Of a DNA stretch of 64,000 nt, positions 11,240 to 24,500 are shown piece by piece (positions within the stretch are counted from its first letter, which is position 1; each line of letters begins with the position of its first letter). Origin of the DNA: Vigna angularis (Eukaryota > Streptophyta > Magnoliopsida > Fabales > Fabaceae). The notes beneath the pieces are model-generated. The model saw nothing but the letters and a program-made list of their open reading frames with translations. It had not been told where the DNA came from and searched no databases. Made by a program: the position numbers and the translations under genes. The stretch covers positions 20,047,444-20,111,443 of the forward strand of contig NC_068979.1 of assembly GCF_016808095.1 (NCBI RefSeq). The letters are read 5' to 3'.

Positions 11240-12870
11240 AGTGTTATATTGTGTGATCAAATCTCGACCTTGATCGGGATGATCCAATTGTAATATCCAT
11301 AAAGTTGACCGATTATGGGATCAAGAAGGTTTTAGTTGATCAGGGAAGCTCGATCGATATCTTTTATTGAAAAACCTTTCAGAAGATGGATATTTCTAAG
11401 GATTTGATTGTGTTCTATAATGAGTAGATCATTAGTTTCTCTAACGAACAAGTGGATACGCACGAGTACTTGGACTTGTGAACTAGGATTGGATCGAGGA
11501 AGGACGATCAAGAGGTTAGAGTGTGCTACTTGTTGGTTAAGACCAACACATCCTACTACATACTGATAGACTGACTGTGCATGAATGCATTCGACGCAAT
11601 CGTATCCACCCCCGCACTTTGCCATGAAGTTCCCTTTGGACAAAGGGGGAATTTGCACCATACATGTCGACTAGAAAATTAACCGGGGGTGCTATGTGGT
11701 AAGGCTGAAGATGACGACTTATCAACCGCTCGAGAATACTAGATGGTTAAAGGTGGCAATGACCGACCTGGACCCTCGTACTAATATAGACGATCAGATG
11801 GAGCCTTAGGGGGAAACAAAGGACCTTAAGATAGGTCAATTGGACAACCAAGTTACCAAGCTCTATAGTGATTTGAGTTGGGAGTAGGAGAAAAAATTGG
11901 TGAAGGTGTTCCTAAATAATAAAGAAATGTTAGCGTGGATGTTGGTTGATATGTCGGGCATACATCTAGGGGTGATGTCACACAAGCTGACCATCTTCAA
12001 GTAGGTTAGACCAATCGCCCAAAAGAAGCAGAAGCTCGGGGAAGAAAGGAGAAAAGCAATAGAGGTCGAAGTGAAGAAGCTGCGGGAGGCAAGCTTTATT
12101 AAAGAGGTAAAATATACTACTTAACTTGCTAATGTAGTGTTGGTAAAGAATTTGAGCGGCTAATGGAGCATGTGCATAAACTTCACTGATATAAACAGAT
12201 GTCAACCCTCTATCGGATGATCCCCGATCGCTTGAAGACGATCCGAGCGACAACGATGATGCAAATACGTCATCAACATATCCTTTACCCTCATGACCAG
12301 AAGAGCTTTCCAAAGAGATGTCAATAGTAGACATTTTATTACATCGAGCAGAAAGAATAAATTGTCGAACAATGCAAAGATGAGCGTCAATGTGAAAATG
12401 GTAAAAAGGACGAGACCATAGGATCATTTTTTGTAGGAATTCTCTAGAACACGTAACGCTCTCACAACTATCAAATTTGGCACCATCCAATAGCATAGGA
12501 CTGTGTGACATTTTGCATTCATCGTTAGACTTGTCAGCACGCTTAACAAAGAGGTGTGATCCTTCATCGCCAATGATCAAATCTCTAACCCAACAGTCAT
12601 ATTTTTAAAGACAAACCAAAAATATGCAGTGATTTAATGAGGTGTTAAAGTGATTTGTGGAGTAGCACAATCTTCCACCACCAACAATCGTATAAACAAA
12701 ATATTGATACTTGTTGACTTAAATCCAAGCTCAAGGCTTGGAGGCTTGTGTACTGTATATGTACCAATCGATACATATACCAATTGAACTCTCCAAATCA
12801 ATCGTCCAAGTTGGGTGAGACCGATTAGTGCCGATCAGATCTAGTTAGCCATCCAGTTAAGCTAAATATG
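11240..12870 (+). mobile_element. Decayed Ty3/gypsy (Tat-like) retrotransposon fragment
   Basis: The plus strand shows a broken pol frame from about 11283. The protease region is VLVDQGSSIDILY, followed by a linker with CMNAFDAIVSTP. It then reads into the start of reverse transcriptase: AQKKQKLGEERRKAIEVEVKKL, EASFIKEVKYTT, LANVVLVK, and CINFTDINR near 12190. Many stops and frame changes interrupt it, and the rest of pol is missing. At about 12735-12760 a purine-rich word (AGGCTTGGAGGC) precedes a TGTACTGTATATGTACC-like LTR start, typical of this lineage. The LTR itself is incomplete. Confidence 0.65.
12202..12580 (-). other. Antisense open frame inside the gypsy remnant
   Basis: An uninterrupted minus-strand frame encodes a Ser/Asp-rich segment (ISLESSSGHEGKGYVDDVF, SLSLGSSSSDRG) and an N-terminal part with several Cys and His. 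It lies after the RT fragment and before the candidate polypurine tract. Tat-lineage elements are known to carry extra antisense ORFs in that position. I do not recognise the protein and cannot exclude a chance frame. Confidence 0.3.
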
Positions 12871-13570
12871 TTAGTAATAATATTTAACAAAATTAGATCG
12901 TGATTAGACTAACCTTAATGAGAAACCCATGGAAAAATCTATAATAATAATAAGTAAAAAATATGATTGTAAGGATTTTAGGTGATACATTTATTATAAC
13001 ATTGTTTTTTCAACCGATCAAATACCGAACTATATTAAACATCAAAGTATCTTTAGTATGTTCATTTAATCTACTAGAGAACTCAAACAATAAAAAAAAA
13101 ACTCAAAAGTAAGAAAAATTAATTACTATACTCAATTTCTTGTACCCGAAACAACATTTAAATTAAAATACCTTTTATTTATTGGAGTGTCATCCCTTAC
13201 CTTACATTTTTGCTTATCAACAGTATGTATCCTTAATATATTTATTGTTTAGAGTTTTATTAGATGTATATGAAAAATTAAGTAAGTTTTTAAAATACTA
13301 TATATTAGTTTTAAGAAGTCTGAAAATCAGTAATACATTTTTGTCACTATTATAAAAAAAATGAGTATAAAAACATTTAAATTGGTAATTGGTATGTTAA
13401 TTAAGTGTGTGGTTTGAAAGGGACTAATAGACTTTAGTGAAAGAAGGAGATATTATGCAAAATGAAACGCGTGGAGAAAGGAATTACCGACACCCTCCAT
13501 CCACTGATTCTTTCTCAGTCTCTTTCTCTCAGAAAAACATACACACACTCTCATCGATTCACCGTAGCAG

Positions 13571-16251
13571 ATGAAGCACCGAACATGGCCTCGCGTTTCT
13601 TCTTCGCCTTTTTCCTCCCTTAATTTCTCCAACGCAACCGCTCCCCGATTCTCCGCCGCGCATTCGGCCCGCTCCACTCGCCTCTGCGCGCGCCCTCCGC
13701 CGTCCCCTCCCGGCGCCGATTTCACGGCACTACCCTACGATGTCATGGTGAGGATCGCCGCCTCCTTCGACCACCCCAACCTCCGCGCGGCGTCTCTCGT
13801 GTGCCGCGCGTGGTGTGAAGCGCTGCGGCCGCTGCGGGAGGCCATGGTGCTGCTACGCTCGGGGAAGCGCTTCAAGCATGGTCGCCGCGGTGTCCGCCCC
13901 AACGCCGACAAGGCGCTCGATTCGTTCATGAAAGCTGCCGCGCGCGGTTCCGCCCTCGCCATGGTTGACGCCGGCCTCATTTACTGGGAGAGAGGGGAGA
14001 AGCCCAAGGCCATGGAATTGTATCTCAGGGCCGCGGAACTTGGAAACCCTTCTGCGCAGTGCAATTTGGGAATTTCCTATCTCCAAGGTTTTCATTTTAA
14101 TTTCATCATTACCCTAATTTTTGACTGTTAGTTTTGGAAACTCCATGTTTAATGACTGTATGACCAAAATAATTAATAGTCACCTTACGAGCTGTGCTGA
14201 GTTAGAAACTTGTGTTTTATCTTTCATTCTCTTCTTTTAGGAGAGAATGCCAGGGAATCTTCCTCATCACATGCACCTTTTGGATTTGGTGTGTGTTTAT
14301 TGGTATTTTAGGTTGTGTCCAATATCCTTGTTATTCTGTCTCCGTGTTCTTAGGATAAATACTACTTTTATTCTTTGGTCTGCGAGATCTGTGGCAAGAA
14401 ATGATTTTTAATATTAATTTGAAAAAGATAATGTAAAAGGTCTATATTTGCATATGTGTAGGTATTTCTTTGTGAAATTTTAATGAATATAATATATACA
14501 TTATGCTGATGATTCGTGTTCTGAAAAGGTTTATCTATGCTGTGCAGCTGAACCTCCGAACACTGAACAAGCTGTCAAATGGTTATATAAAGCTTCTGTG
14601 TGTGGGAATGTTCGTGCTCAGTACCAGCTTGCGCTTTGGCTGCACAGAGGTGGTGGAAGGGTCTGTAGCAACATGAAAGAAGCTGTTGGTGCTCTCTTCT
14701 TATTCTTCCCTCTTACTTTTAATTATGATTCATGAATGGACATGTTCTTTCTGGGAGGGGTTCTGGGAAATCTGTTTGGGAATTGACTTGTAATGTTGGG
14801 TGTTTCTGGTTCTTTGTTATCGTGATGTGACGTATTAGGATCTTTGCTTTTACAGGCTAAATGGTATATGAAAGCTGCTGAGGGTGGGTATGTCCGTGCT
14901 ATGTACAATATCTCCTTGTGCTTGTCCATTGGGGAAGGACTGTCACGTAATCATCAACTAGCTAGAAAATGGATGAAGCGGGCTGCAGATCGTGGTCACA
15001 GTAAAGCTCAGTTTGAGCACGGACTTGCTCTCTTTTCTGTGAGTTTTTATCCCTTTACCTTACTCTTTTGTGCTTTAAACATTTGAGAGGGTAAATGAAA
15101 CACTCATTCATGCTTTATCCCAAAGAAGATTAATTCAAGTTTTTTAAATTTCAATTTCTTAGAATTGATAGGATAATTTAATTTATATACAAGGAAATTA
15201 AAATTAAAATTTTAATACTGAACTTTATGAAAATGGCTATTATTAAATATTTAATATTTTAAAATTACATAATATCTAATAATTCTAAAATAAAAGAATA
15301 GTCGCATTTTGCGTCATTATTGATAAAAATACGACAAATACAGCTGAAAGTGGGGGCAAAAGAGAGAAGAGAGCAGAGGGAGAGAACAAAGAGATAGATG
15401 GAAGAGAAGAGAGTGAAGAGAGGGAGAGAAAAGAGACAAAAAAGGATATAGAAGAGAAAGAGGACAGTAGCAAACACAGAAAGAGCAGAGAAAAGAGAAC
15501 ATTGGAAATTTCAAAATTCTTACTATTTTGGTAGAATTTGAAATTAATTTTTAGTAATCAAAATACTTCTATAAATTTTTAGAATTTCAATTTCTTTGTG
15601 AATTCTCTGTTCAGACCATGTCACTGCAAAACATTTTAAATTCTCCAAAAATAGAATTATTCTCTTTAATAACATCAATTTCTTCTAAATTTTCCTAGTT
15701 TAACAACAGCAGGAGATCATGGCTGAAACCATTTGCTAGATGTTTTATCTATAACTTTGGTTATCGTCATCGCATGGTTAATTTCTCTATAGTTATTTAG
15801 TTCATGACAATAGATATAGACATACACATACTAATGAAAAATGTGATTTTTTACGTGCATAGTGATTATTATTTGTTAGAGGTTTTGTTTCTATCCGGCA
15901 TTCTGACATTTGCTATTTCTGTCGGGGTTCCAAATGTTCTACCAATTGCTTCATTATTTATATTTTTGGTTTCATTCTGATGTTCTTGTCTGGAATGTTT
16001 CTACTATTCGAATAGCAGTGAACTATGACTAGAAATATTAGTAGGATTATTCACAACTAAGCGGTTGGTGGACAATATTTATTCAGGAGGGAGACATGAT
16101 GAAGGCTGTGGTATACTTAGAACTTGCTACTCGAGCTGGTGAAAAAGGTGCAGCTCATGTCAAGAATGCAGTTCTTCATCGGCTTTCATCGGCTTCACGT
16201 GATCATGCAATGCATCTAGCTGACAGTTGGCGTGCCTTGCCATCAGTTTGA
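13571..16251 (+). CDS. F-box protein with Sel1-like repeats (At1g70590-like)
   Basis: Four exons: 13571-14087, 14548-14684, 14856-15038 and 16087-16251. They join in phase to 333 codons plus TGA. Residues 51-90 form an F-box (FTALPYDVMVRIAASF, then CRAWCEALRP) that would bind SKP1. From about residue 105 to 290 there are Sel1-like TPR repeats (ALDSFMKAAARGSALAM, AMELYLRAAELGNPSAQ, AKWYMKAAEGGYVRAMY, ARKWMKRAADRGHSKAQ). The Arabidopsis homologue At1g70590 is of similar length. The expected role is substrate selection in an SCF ubiquitin ligase; no substrate is known from sequence. The N-terminal 50 residues are Ser/Arg/Pro-rich and variable in the family. Exon 1 is GC-rich compared with its surroundings. 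The donor of intron 2 (GTTGGT at 14685) is set by phase, because the next GT would create a stop. Confidence 0.9.
15358..15470. repeat. Purine (GA/AGAG) tract in intron 3 of the F-box gene
   Basis: An almost pure purine strand with GAGA/AGAG words lies inside the 1,048-bp intron 15039-16086. It is flanked by AT-rich DNA. Such tracts can bind GAGA-type (BBR/BPC) factors or form triplex structure. No function is shown here. Confidence 0.6.
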
Positions 16252-16671
16252 GCCAAATCCTTAAGTTGGTTTGTGAGAAAGAAGTTGCCTGGCCTTGATC
16301 AGTGAGAGTGTAGTCAACAAAGAATGCCTAAGCATGAAACAAGTAAGGCAGGGAGGAGCCGCTAAGAAACTGACTTTGCCTACCAATCCTGACTATAGTG
16401 GTTTTTTCCTATGTATAAACAAAACTAGTTGGTGGGCGTTTGTAAAACTAGTTGACTTTGTAAAATCCTCTAAACTATTTGAAAGTTCCTCTTCAGTTCC
16501 CCTCAGAACTGTGCAGTTAGAGTGTGGCGGGCATTTTTTTTTTGTCACAAATGGCTAGCTAGAAAAGTGCAAATTCATATTACTCCATATTATATGTTGT
16601 ATGGATGGAATATAACGTAGTGCCAAGCTGTCTGTCTGACTTTACACTTGATTCAGTTTAACCACTACTTT

Positions 16672-16766
<95 letters not shown>

Positions 16767-18540
16767 TCCAACTAGCCAACTTTCAATTATTTCTTTTATT
16801 TCCCGACATGACAATTAGCATGCATATTTACCCAATCATACATAAAATACTAGGTCACCAGTTTGTCCCTAGTGTGCAATCTTTCATGGAGTTTGTTGGA
16901 TCAAGTTTGCCTTGAGTGCTCAATTTTTTTTTAAGGTTTTCAGGTAGAGAGGTGCTTCTGTGGCGAATGAGATAAGGATGTGAAGAAAAATACACGGTTC
17001 ATTTTGGCCTCTAGATGACATTTGCTTCTTCAAGATGAAATATCTTGAAAGTGGTATGCATGTTCTCAGATGGAGAGCATGTAATCAAGTAACATTTCCT
17101 AACATATCCGGAACACAATCGACTTTCCCATGCAGATGGTCTCGCGTAATAAGGAGCTATGTTTGACGCAAGGAAGAAAAAACACACACGAAGGAAGAAT
17201 ACTATTATTTTGCGGAGAGTAGCAAACAGTGTCTTGTTCAGTCGCCATCTCTAAAGTACTGCATATTCTGCAGTCAAATGTTTAGCTGCATAGACCATAA
17301 CTCGCAGACTATCTTTTTAGATTCGGAGTTTTTTATATAAGGGAAGGACAGAATAACCGCAGAAGAACACTTGTATCACAACAGACCTCCCATTTACAAA
17401 TAATAAACATCGCAAAAGATAATCAGACCATCAGTTCAAACTCAATCTTTTGTAGGTCGTTCCAGCAAGAACTGGGGATCGATCTAAAAAGGTAGGGATT
17501 TGGTAAATTGAAGTTAGAAACTTTATCTACGATACTTATTACAAACACATGCATACAAAAAATAAATAAACCGTAGATGCTCCTTCAATGTAGCTTTTCA
17601 AGCACAATTACATGACATACTAATAGCACATCCTCCTTAACTGCAACCTTTTATTACACACTCATGATCATTAAGTGAAACTCATTAAAATTATACCAAA
17701 TTATGTGAAATTTACCTCCTATTTAACTAGTCCTACATAGATTTCACCAAGTAACATGGAAAAATAGATAATTTACAGAATGCCTTGCTAGTATCCAGTA
17801 TTCCTCCACCATGATAGCATATCTCATGGACACAAACCTATAGAAAGCATAGGCCTGCTGCAAATTAACTCTAAACTCCACCGTGTATCTCTTTCACTGA
17901 TTCAGACTGCACATGACGTGATATAGCACCATACTAAAAGTGGACATAAGGGGCAATTTGGCATATGAGAAGGATGCTTACACATTATCAGAGTCACTGA
18001 TTCGATAAGCTCTCACAAATTAAGTTTCTTCTGTCACCATAAAATTCCAAACAATAATGAACAAAGCACATTTCAGTTACAAAAATTGAGCAATTGAATG
18101 AAGTCTTGATCATTGGTCAAGACATGAATGAGATCAGATGTAAACTGATGAACAGACTTCCAACGGTAAAGCCACTTTCAATTCCTGAAGAAATCAAACC
18201 TCCTACAGCTCTATCCCATTACAAGAATTTGTATTATCACAAAGGCAATGTAGAAAACATGCTTAATGAACAAATGAGTACACAAGTAATAAAATAAAAT
18301 GATTAACATTTAATTATACAATATAAATCTCTGCACAACTGCCACCCCACTGACTAGTTTATGGGGAGAAAAAGGAAAAGAAAAAACAGTCTAAGCTGAA
18401 AGAACTAGTGTATTTTTTTAAGTGTGCTTTGTCCTATAAATCCCCCTTATTCCCAAAGAGATGGCCAGATGCACCTCACTCAACACTATACCGGTGAACC
18501 CACAAAAAACGCAGGGTCCTCAAACAAGCTAAATTTGTGG
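16252..18540. other. Convergent intergenic region between the F-box and ARO genes
   Basis: This should contain the 3' UTRs of both convergent genes. No further coding sequence is supported. The long (TA)n run at 16676-16764 lies here; an ORF reading YIYIYI through it is an artefact. Confidence 0.5.
16676..16764. repeat. (TA)n microsatellite, about 89 bp
   Basis: A pure alternating TA run about 420 bp downstream of the F-box stop codon. It is likely polymorphic in length. Confidence 0.95.
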
Positions 18541-20373
18541 TCAAGGCAAATATGACATCCTTTGAGAATTCATTCCTGCATGATACAAATTGAGGTGGAT
18601 TATTGCCCTGGAGACCAATTCCTTTAGATGCTGAGGAAGAACTGTTCTGTCTGCACCTTCAAGCACTGTCAACACCCTTGCTTGCTCCAAGGACTCACTG
18701 TTGCCAGCATGAAGTGCAAGGTAGCAAAGAAGAGTTAGCCCATCGTGCATCTGGGTAACTTCATTACTCCTGAGCAGTCTCATCAGTGCCGGGATGCCAT
18801 TGAATTCAATTATCGTCTTAGAATGCTCAACGTGTAGGAAATTATCCGGAGAAGCAAATTTGGTAAGAGCAAGTGCTGCCTCATCTGCTACTTTTGCATT
18901 TCTATGACTCATCTGTGCAACTAGAGGTTCAATTACCCGAGTCTCTCTAGCGGGAAACGTCCTAGCCAACGCACCAACGGACTTCATAGCTGGAATTTGC
19001 AATGCAGGGTTATCCACCTCTTTAATTATCCTCAGCAGCTGTTCCACAACAGTCTTAGCAGCAGGAGAATTGGTTTTAAACGCTGCTCGACGAAGGTCAG
19101 CATTGGATTCAGCAGCTACAGTTACCTCCATTATCGTCATCAAGCAATTAAACTGAAGCTCTCCTTGCTCATTCTGAACAATCTTAGCCAAACAAAGCAT
19201 CCCTTTGGTCTCAGTTATCTTCCTACTGTTGGTCACACTCCCTCGCGCAAGCATCCACAACGCCTCAGCGCAACTAACCTTTAGCTGAAGCTTCACCTCA
19301 GGATCCTCATTCTCCCTCTCCTTCTTATGATTCCCTCCCCGGCTACTTCCCTCCGCAAAAAAATACGAATTCGAGTAGGAATTCGCAAAATGGCGACCTC
19401 CTCGGCTACCCTTTCCCAACTCCTTATTAATCTGAACAATGGAGTGAATACTTTGCTTCCCCAAATGATCCCATTGATCATCCACAAAGGTGTCAAACGA
19501 CAAGAGTGTCACAAGCGGTCTAATCACGTTCTCGCGGGCGAAATCCTCCTGAGCCACAGGGTCATGCTTGGCCATCCTGGCAACCAAATTGGCAGCCAGG
19601 GTCTGAACCCTCATGGGGGAGTCACTGAGAACCTGCACAACAGCAGGCACACCATGCTCACCCACAATCACTCTAACCCTATCCAAATCATTAGCCAAAT
19701 GACACAAAGCACCGGCAGCAGCAATTTGAGCAAGAGGGGAAGTGCCTTCCTTGAAAAGCTTCAACAAAGGAGGCACCCCACATTCCTCAACTATGATCTT
19801 CTTATTCCTATCGTTATCTTGAGCTAAAGAAGTAAGTTGATTAGCAGCCTCAATTCTATCATTTAATTGACCCATTTGAAGGGAAGCGATGAAAGACCAT
19901 ACCCAAGATAAAATGGGGTCGTTGCTGGCTATCGGAGGGAGCGAGAGGACAATGCCGCCGTCGGCATCGAAGATGCTCAGGAGCCACTTCATATCACCCA
20001 CGGACGCGTCCAGGTGGGCCAGGACTTTGCGGAAATCGGCGGCGCCAACGATGGAGACAACACGGTGGAGGATGCTCCGGCGCTTGCACTTGCGCACGAG
20101 GGCCAGAGCGCGGTCGAGATTCTTCGCCGTCTCGGCAGCGACGCGGCGGATAGGACGCTCGTAGAGCGGCGGCGACGCGGCGGAGGTGTTGGTGGCCGTG
20201 GCAAAGCGGACGAGGGTTCGGAGCATTTGGAGGAGGCGATCGACCTGCTTCCACACCTCCGAGCACTCAGCTTTGAATGAGTCGGCCTCGTCCACCGCCG
20301 AGCGAACTCGCTCCGCCAACATAATCGGGTACGATAACTCTTCCTCCACTCGCTTCTCCTCCAACAACGCCAT
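18541..20373 (-). CDS. ARMADILLO REPEAT ONLY (ARO) family protein
   Basis: A single open frame of 610 codons plus stop, with no intron, as is usual in the ARO family. Residues 10-140 form the family's helical N-terminal domain (YPIMLAERVRSAVDEADSFK, LYERPIRRVAAET, LDRALALVRKCKRRSILHRV, GDMKWLLSIFD). From about residue 170 to 600 there are armadillo repeats (NDRIEAANQLTSLAQ, GVPPLLKLFKEGTSPLAQIAAAGAL, GVPAVVQVLSDSPMRVQTLAA, AEALWMLARGS, VADEAALALTKFA, GIPALMRLLRS). A Gly/Ser/Asn-rich loop lies at about 320-350. Arabidopsis ARO proteins confine Rho-of-plants (ROP) GTPase signalling at sites of polar growth in pollen tubes and trichomes, so a peripheral membrane scaffold role is inferred. Which ARO member this is cannot be told without a tree. 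Confidence 0.92.
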   Translation of the reverse strand: MALLEEKRVEEELSYPIMLAERVRSAVDEADSFKAECSEVWKQVDRLLQMLRTLVRFATATNTSAASPPLYERPIRRVAAETAKNLDRALALVRKCKRRSILHRVVSIVGAADFRKVLAHLDASVGDMKWLLSIFDADGGIVLSLPPIASNDPILSWVWSFIASLQMGQLNDRIEAANQLTSLAQDNDRNKKIIVEECGVPPLLKLFKEGTSPLAQIAAAGALCHLANDLDRVRVIVGEHGVPAVVQVLSDSPMRVQTLAANLVARMAKHDPVAQEDFARENVIRPLVTLLSFDTFVDDQWDHLGKQSIHSIVQINKELGKGSRGGRHFANSYSNSYFFAEGSSRGGNHKKERENEDPEVKLQLKVSCAEALWMLARGSVTNSRKITETKGMLCLAKIVQNEQGELQFNCLMTIMEVTVAAESNADLRRAAFKTNSPAAKTVVEQLLRIIKEVDNPALQIPAMKSVGALARTFPARETRVIEPLVAQMSHRNAKVADEAALALTKFASPDNFLHVEHSKTIIEFNGIPALMRLLRSNEVTQMHDGLTLLCYLALHAGNSESLEQARVLTVLEGADRTVLPQHLKELVSRAIIHLNLYHAGMNSQRMSYLP

Positions 20374-21439
20374 CTCCGCCGCGCCGAGTCTGCCACCGAG
20401 TCAGTCGATAAATAATCAATGATTTTTCTGGGGATGGTGTGTACTGTGTGAGACCGAGTCAACCGAGTCTACGCTGAGTCTGATAGAATCTGAGTCGGGA
20501 ATTGGAACGGGCGTTTATGTTGGTGTTGTTCATTTGACACTTCTTGTTGTTCTGCCACGCATGTTTTTATGTTTTTGTTTGTCCTAACTCCAAACGTTAC
20601 CTACACAGATCACACAATTAACTTCTTTCTCCCTTCTTTCCTTATTAATTAATTTACCGATTTTATTATTTTATACTATTTGACTTCAAATTTTTATTAA
20701 TTAATTTTATTACTTTATTCCTTCAATTAGCAATTCAATTGCTAAATCAACGTTTGTATATTAAGTTTTTTGTTTTAAATTTTTCGTTTACGTTTAACTA
20801 GTTTAATAAGAAGGCTAAAATGGTTTTATTATGCTAATTAGGGATTTGGGAAGAACAGTGGAGTCAAATTGACTCGTACGTGACGTAACCTCTGCTAACA
20901 GTTTTGCTTCTTTATTTTTTCTGCTAAAAGACTGCATTTGGTACTCGCTTCCGTGGAGCGTGCTTTTCGAGACTTTTCCAACCTATAGGTGTAGTTTGTC
21001 ATGTACAATAAGTATATTTTATTTCATTTTTCTTATTTTTCTAAAGCTCTTATACCTAAATTTTTAAATAAAATAAATTAATTTTTTCTATAACTTAAAA
21101 CAAACTTATATGTATATAAATTAAGAAATGTAAATTATCAAAATTGGTATAATTAAAACTTATACGTATGTTAATGCTAATTTATGAATATGTTAATCCA
21201 ATGAACTTAATAATTATATTTCATTAAATAAGTTAATCCAATGAACTTGCATATTCTTTGAAAAACTTAAAATTTGAATTTTTTTGATAGAGTTTTTTTT
21301 TTATAATAGACTAACATGATCTGCAAAAACCTAAATAAACAAAAAATCCTTATTATTATATACTTGTATAGTATTCTTAAAAAATTCATAAAGAAAGGGT
21401 TATACACTTGTATAGTTATCTTAAAATATTCATAATAAA
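20374..21439. other. Upstream region of the ARO gene, no other gene
   Basis: The 5' UTR and promoter of the ARO gene should lie next to 20374. The rest is AT-rich without recognisable coding sequence. Confidence 0.45.
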
Positions 21440-21511
21440 AGGGCCCAACCGGGTTCGAACCGGTGACCTCTTGATCTGCAGTCAAATGCTCTACCACTGA
21501 GCTATGGACCC
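21440..21511 (-). tRNA. tRNA-Cys (GCA)
   Basis: The 72-nt cloverleaf reads from 21511 down. The acceptor stem is GGGTCCA/TGGGCCC with a discriminator U. The D arm has AGCTCAGTGGTAGAGC (A box), and the anticodon loop is CTGCAGA with anticodon GCA between TTTGA and TCAAG. The T arm is ACCGG-TTCGAAC-CCGGT (B box). All stems pair and there is no intron. A run of four T, beginning with the discriminator base, ends the gene as an RNA polymerase III terminator. A CAAC-type start-site word lies just upstream on the minus strand. It is expected to be functional and to decode UGC/UGU. Confidence 0.96.
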
Positions 21512-24500
21512 GTTGGTGGAAGTTGAAACAATTTTAGAAAATATAGTACATATATATATTTGAATTAAAATTAAACTTAGTCTTTAAAATTAAACATGGT
21601 GTACCTGAATAATTTCCTATGATTTGTATTAATATATATTACTAAAAAATACAAATATAATTTGTAGTTTAAGTCATATAACCTTAAAAACCTTGTAATA
21701 TTTATCAGATAAATATAATCTTTCATATTATTGATATTATAAAACACAATTGTTTTACTAGTTCTGTAACATTTTGTTTTCGAAAAGAACTTCGTCATCA
21801 CAAAATTTATTTATGTGAATTTTTATAATTATGTTTAAACATTTAATTTATTTATGATTAATCTTGCTTAAACTTACCATTATTTTTGCTATTTTCATTG
21901 ACATATTTTTGTTTTAGATTTTTTTAATTTTCTCTTCTAATAAATATGAAAAGAAAAGAGAAATATAATACGAATGTGCTTATAAATAAATACCATAACT
22001 CCTTTATGTAATATATGTTGATTATTTTTTAATTTCAATATTTCTAATTTGATCTTCTTTAAATTAAAATATCATATATAATTTTTATATAGTTAATCTT
22101 TCATGACATTGGGTAGAAATTAATACTATATAAAGCTGAAAATCCATTAACCCATTGTCTTGAGATTTTGGGTAGAGAGTGGTGTCAATTTTTTATGTGG
22201 TTAGACTCAGATCTCATTGACTTTGTATTTTCCCAGTGAACTACCTTCTTGATACACCTAACAATTGATATCAGAGTCAGGTTAAGCTCTCGATACACCT
22301 AACAATTGATATCAAAGTTATGTTAGGTTCAAAGGAGTACAATGGTCTTTGTATCGAAAGTCTTCTTGACAAAAGGTTCTAGGTAAACGTGTCATGTTAA
22401 GATGAATGTTGGTACAAAAAATGAGTTCCTGAATACTTTCGCTGGAAGGGGAGTGTACCAATGTAGAAATGACTCACCCTTGAAGAGAGATATTGTTATG
22501 CCTTAAGTTTTTAAGCAATGTTTTACATTTCAATGATGTATTCTTTCACATTTCCATTGCCCTGATATCTCATGGAAATCAAGCTCTGAAGAAGTGTACT
22601 TATTTCCACCTTATCGCTTTTTGTAAAATGTTTTTCAATCTTAACAAGAAAATTTTTAGCGCTTGTTATCTCTTTAGATATAACACCCTTAATAACCTTT
22701 GGAATGTCACATCAAACTTATGATTTGAGCATTCGCTTCTCATAGTCTTTCTTTTCTTTAGTTTGTAAAAGAATGAGGTCTTGTAAGTTTTAATTCAAGA
22801 TCAAGATCTACGCAGTCAAGAACTATTTTTATGTTCTCTTTTTAGTCTTTAAAGTTTATTTCATTGAGAATCAAAATCAAATTTAGATTAATATATCGAA
22901 TATCATCGTGAATAACACAAACCTACCATGGTCACAACTCCATCATCACAACCAGAATGTCTTTAAATTAACTAGGGAAGAAGAATGACCAACGTAAAGA
23001 AAAATGTTCTATTTTTCTTACTAAGAAAACAAAAAGCAAAACTAGTAGAAAAGAATAATAAAAATCATAAATTTTACAATTAAGATTTTTTTAAAAATTG
23101 GGAAAAACATATTAGTATTTATGTTAATAAAAGAACAAAATTTAATGAAAAAAAAAACATAATTGTAAATATAAGTTTTGATACCAATTATTAGATTATA
23201 CAACAAAACATATTAATTATTAATAAGTAATTAAACCCTTTAATAAAATAAACAATTCCTAACATGTGTCCAGGGTCAAACAGCGTATCTTGATTGACAA
23301 TTGAAAACAATATTAATACATTTTCATTTATTCCCAATTACTAATCCATATACGTTTCCATATACTCTTCAGTAGGCTATTGGAAATTGTTTATTTAATT
23401 AAAATATTAAATTTTTTATTAATAATTAATCTGTCGTTTTTACTAATCTAACATGTTTGACATTTAAGATTGAGTGTGGAATTAATATTAAAGGCCCTGC
23501 AGAAATTTCCAGACACTATCGAACGTGCAATTGGACACGTTGAACAATGAACACGCACAAAAATATTGGCCCAAATAAAAAATTGACTCTGGTTTGAGTT
23601 TCCACCTCCTAATTCCGTTATCCTAATGAAAAATCAAATATTCCAATTTTGTCTAAGCAGGACCACAGAAAAAAATGAAAAATAAAATAAAAATGAACAT
23701 ATTATAAGGACTGTTCAAACGTGTGTACTACAAGTAGAATCAACTTTTCTTTTTCTACTTTATTTTTAGACAATATGTCTCATTCATTTATATAATCCTA
23801 TTACTATAAAGTAAAACTGTTAATAAGGATAATACCCTTAAAAATATTTAATATACAATATTAAAATTAAAAACTTCTAATTAAATTATAAACTAACTTT
23901 AATACATAAAGATTGTAATGTAATTGGACATAGAAGTCGTATAATAACTTAAAGTCACACTTCTAAGAAACACATAGAAGGAGTAGGTTTGAAGGTCATA
24001 CCCAACTTTGCACTTTCCTAGCAAGCATTGTTCAATATCAAACCCTCAGTCAACGTTCTTCAAATAGACAAAGACAAGTCATTGCTTCCTGTTATCATTA
24101 TCAATATCTTCATGTTTCCTTGCACACACAATTGCATAATTAAAGAAAATATATCCTTCGTTTAATAAGTTCAAAACCAAAAAACAGCCATATTGTTTAA
24201 AAAGTAAGCTGCGTATAAACTAAGGCAACTATATATATATGAAGTCTTAATCACCTAACCAATTTGATATGTCCAAAACTATAAAAAAGGGAGCTGAAGA
24301 AACGATTTTGGGTTTGTGTTGGAACGAGTCAAATTAATTTTAAACAAGATTTGAGATTTTATACATAAAATCAAATTTGTAATAAAATAAGAGAAAACTA
24401 ACAATGGAAACACAATGGCCGGAGAGAAATGCACTGTTACTATATAGTCATCTGAAGACTGAATTCATGCCACAGAAAAAAGTTAAATAGAACAGCATTT

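Noticed and set aside
16670..16915. Open frame reading YIYIYI
   Set aside because: It is produced by a (TA)n microsatellite with no protein similarity beyond it.
18094..18297. Small plus-strand open frame downstream of the ARO gene
   Set aside because: No family resemblance and no splice context; it lies in the ARO 3' flank.
22130..22330. Complete Copia element
   Set aside because: Only a repeated LTR-end/primer-site word is visible. No LTR pair or coding region could be found.
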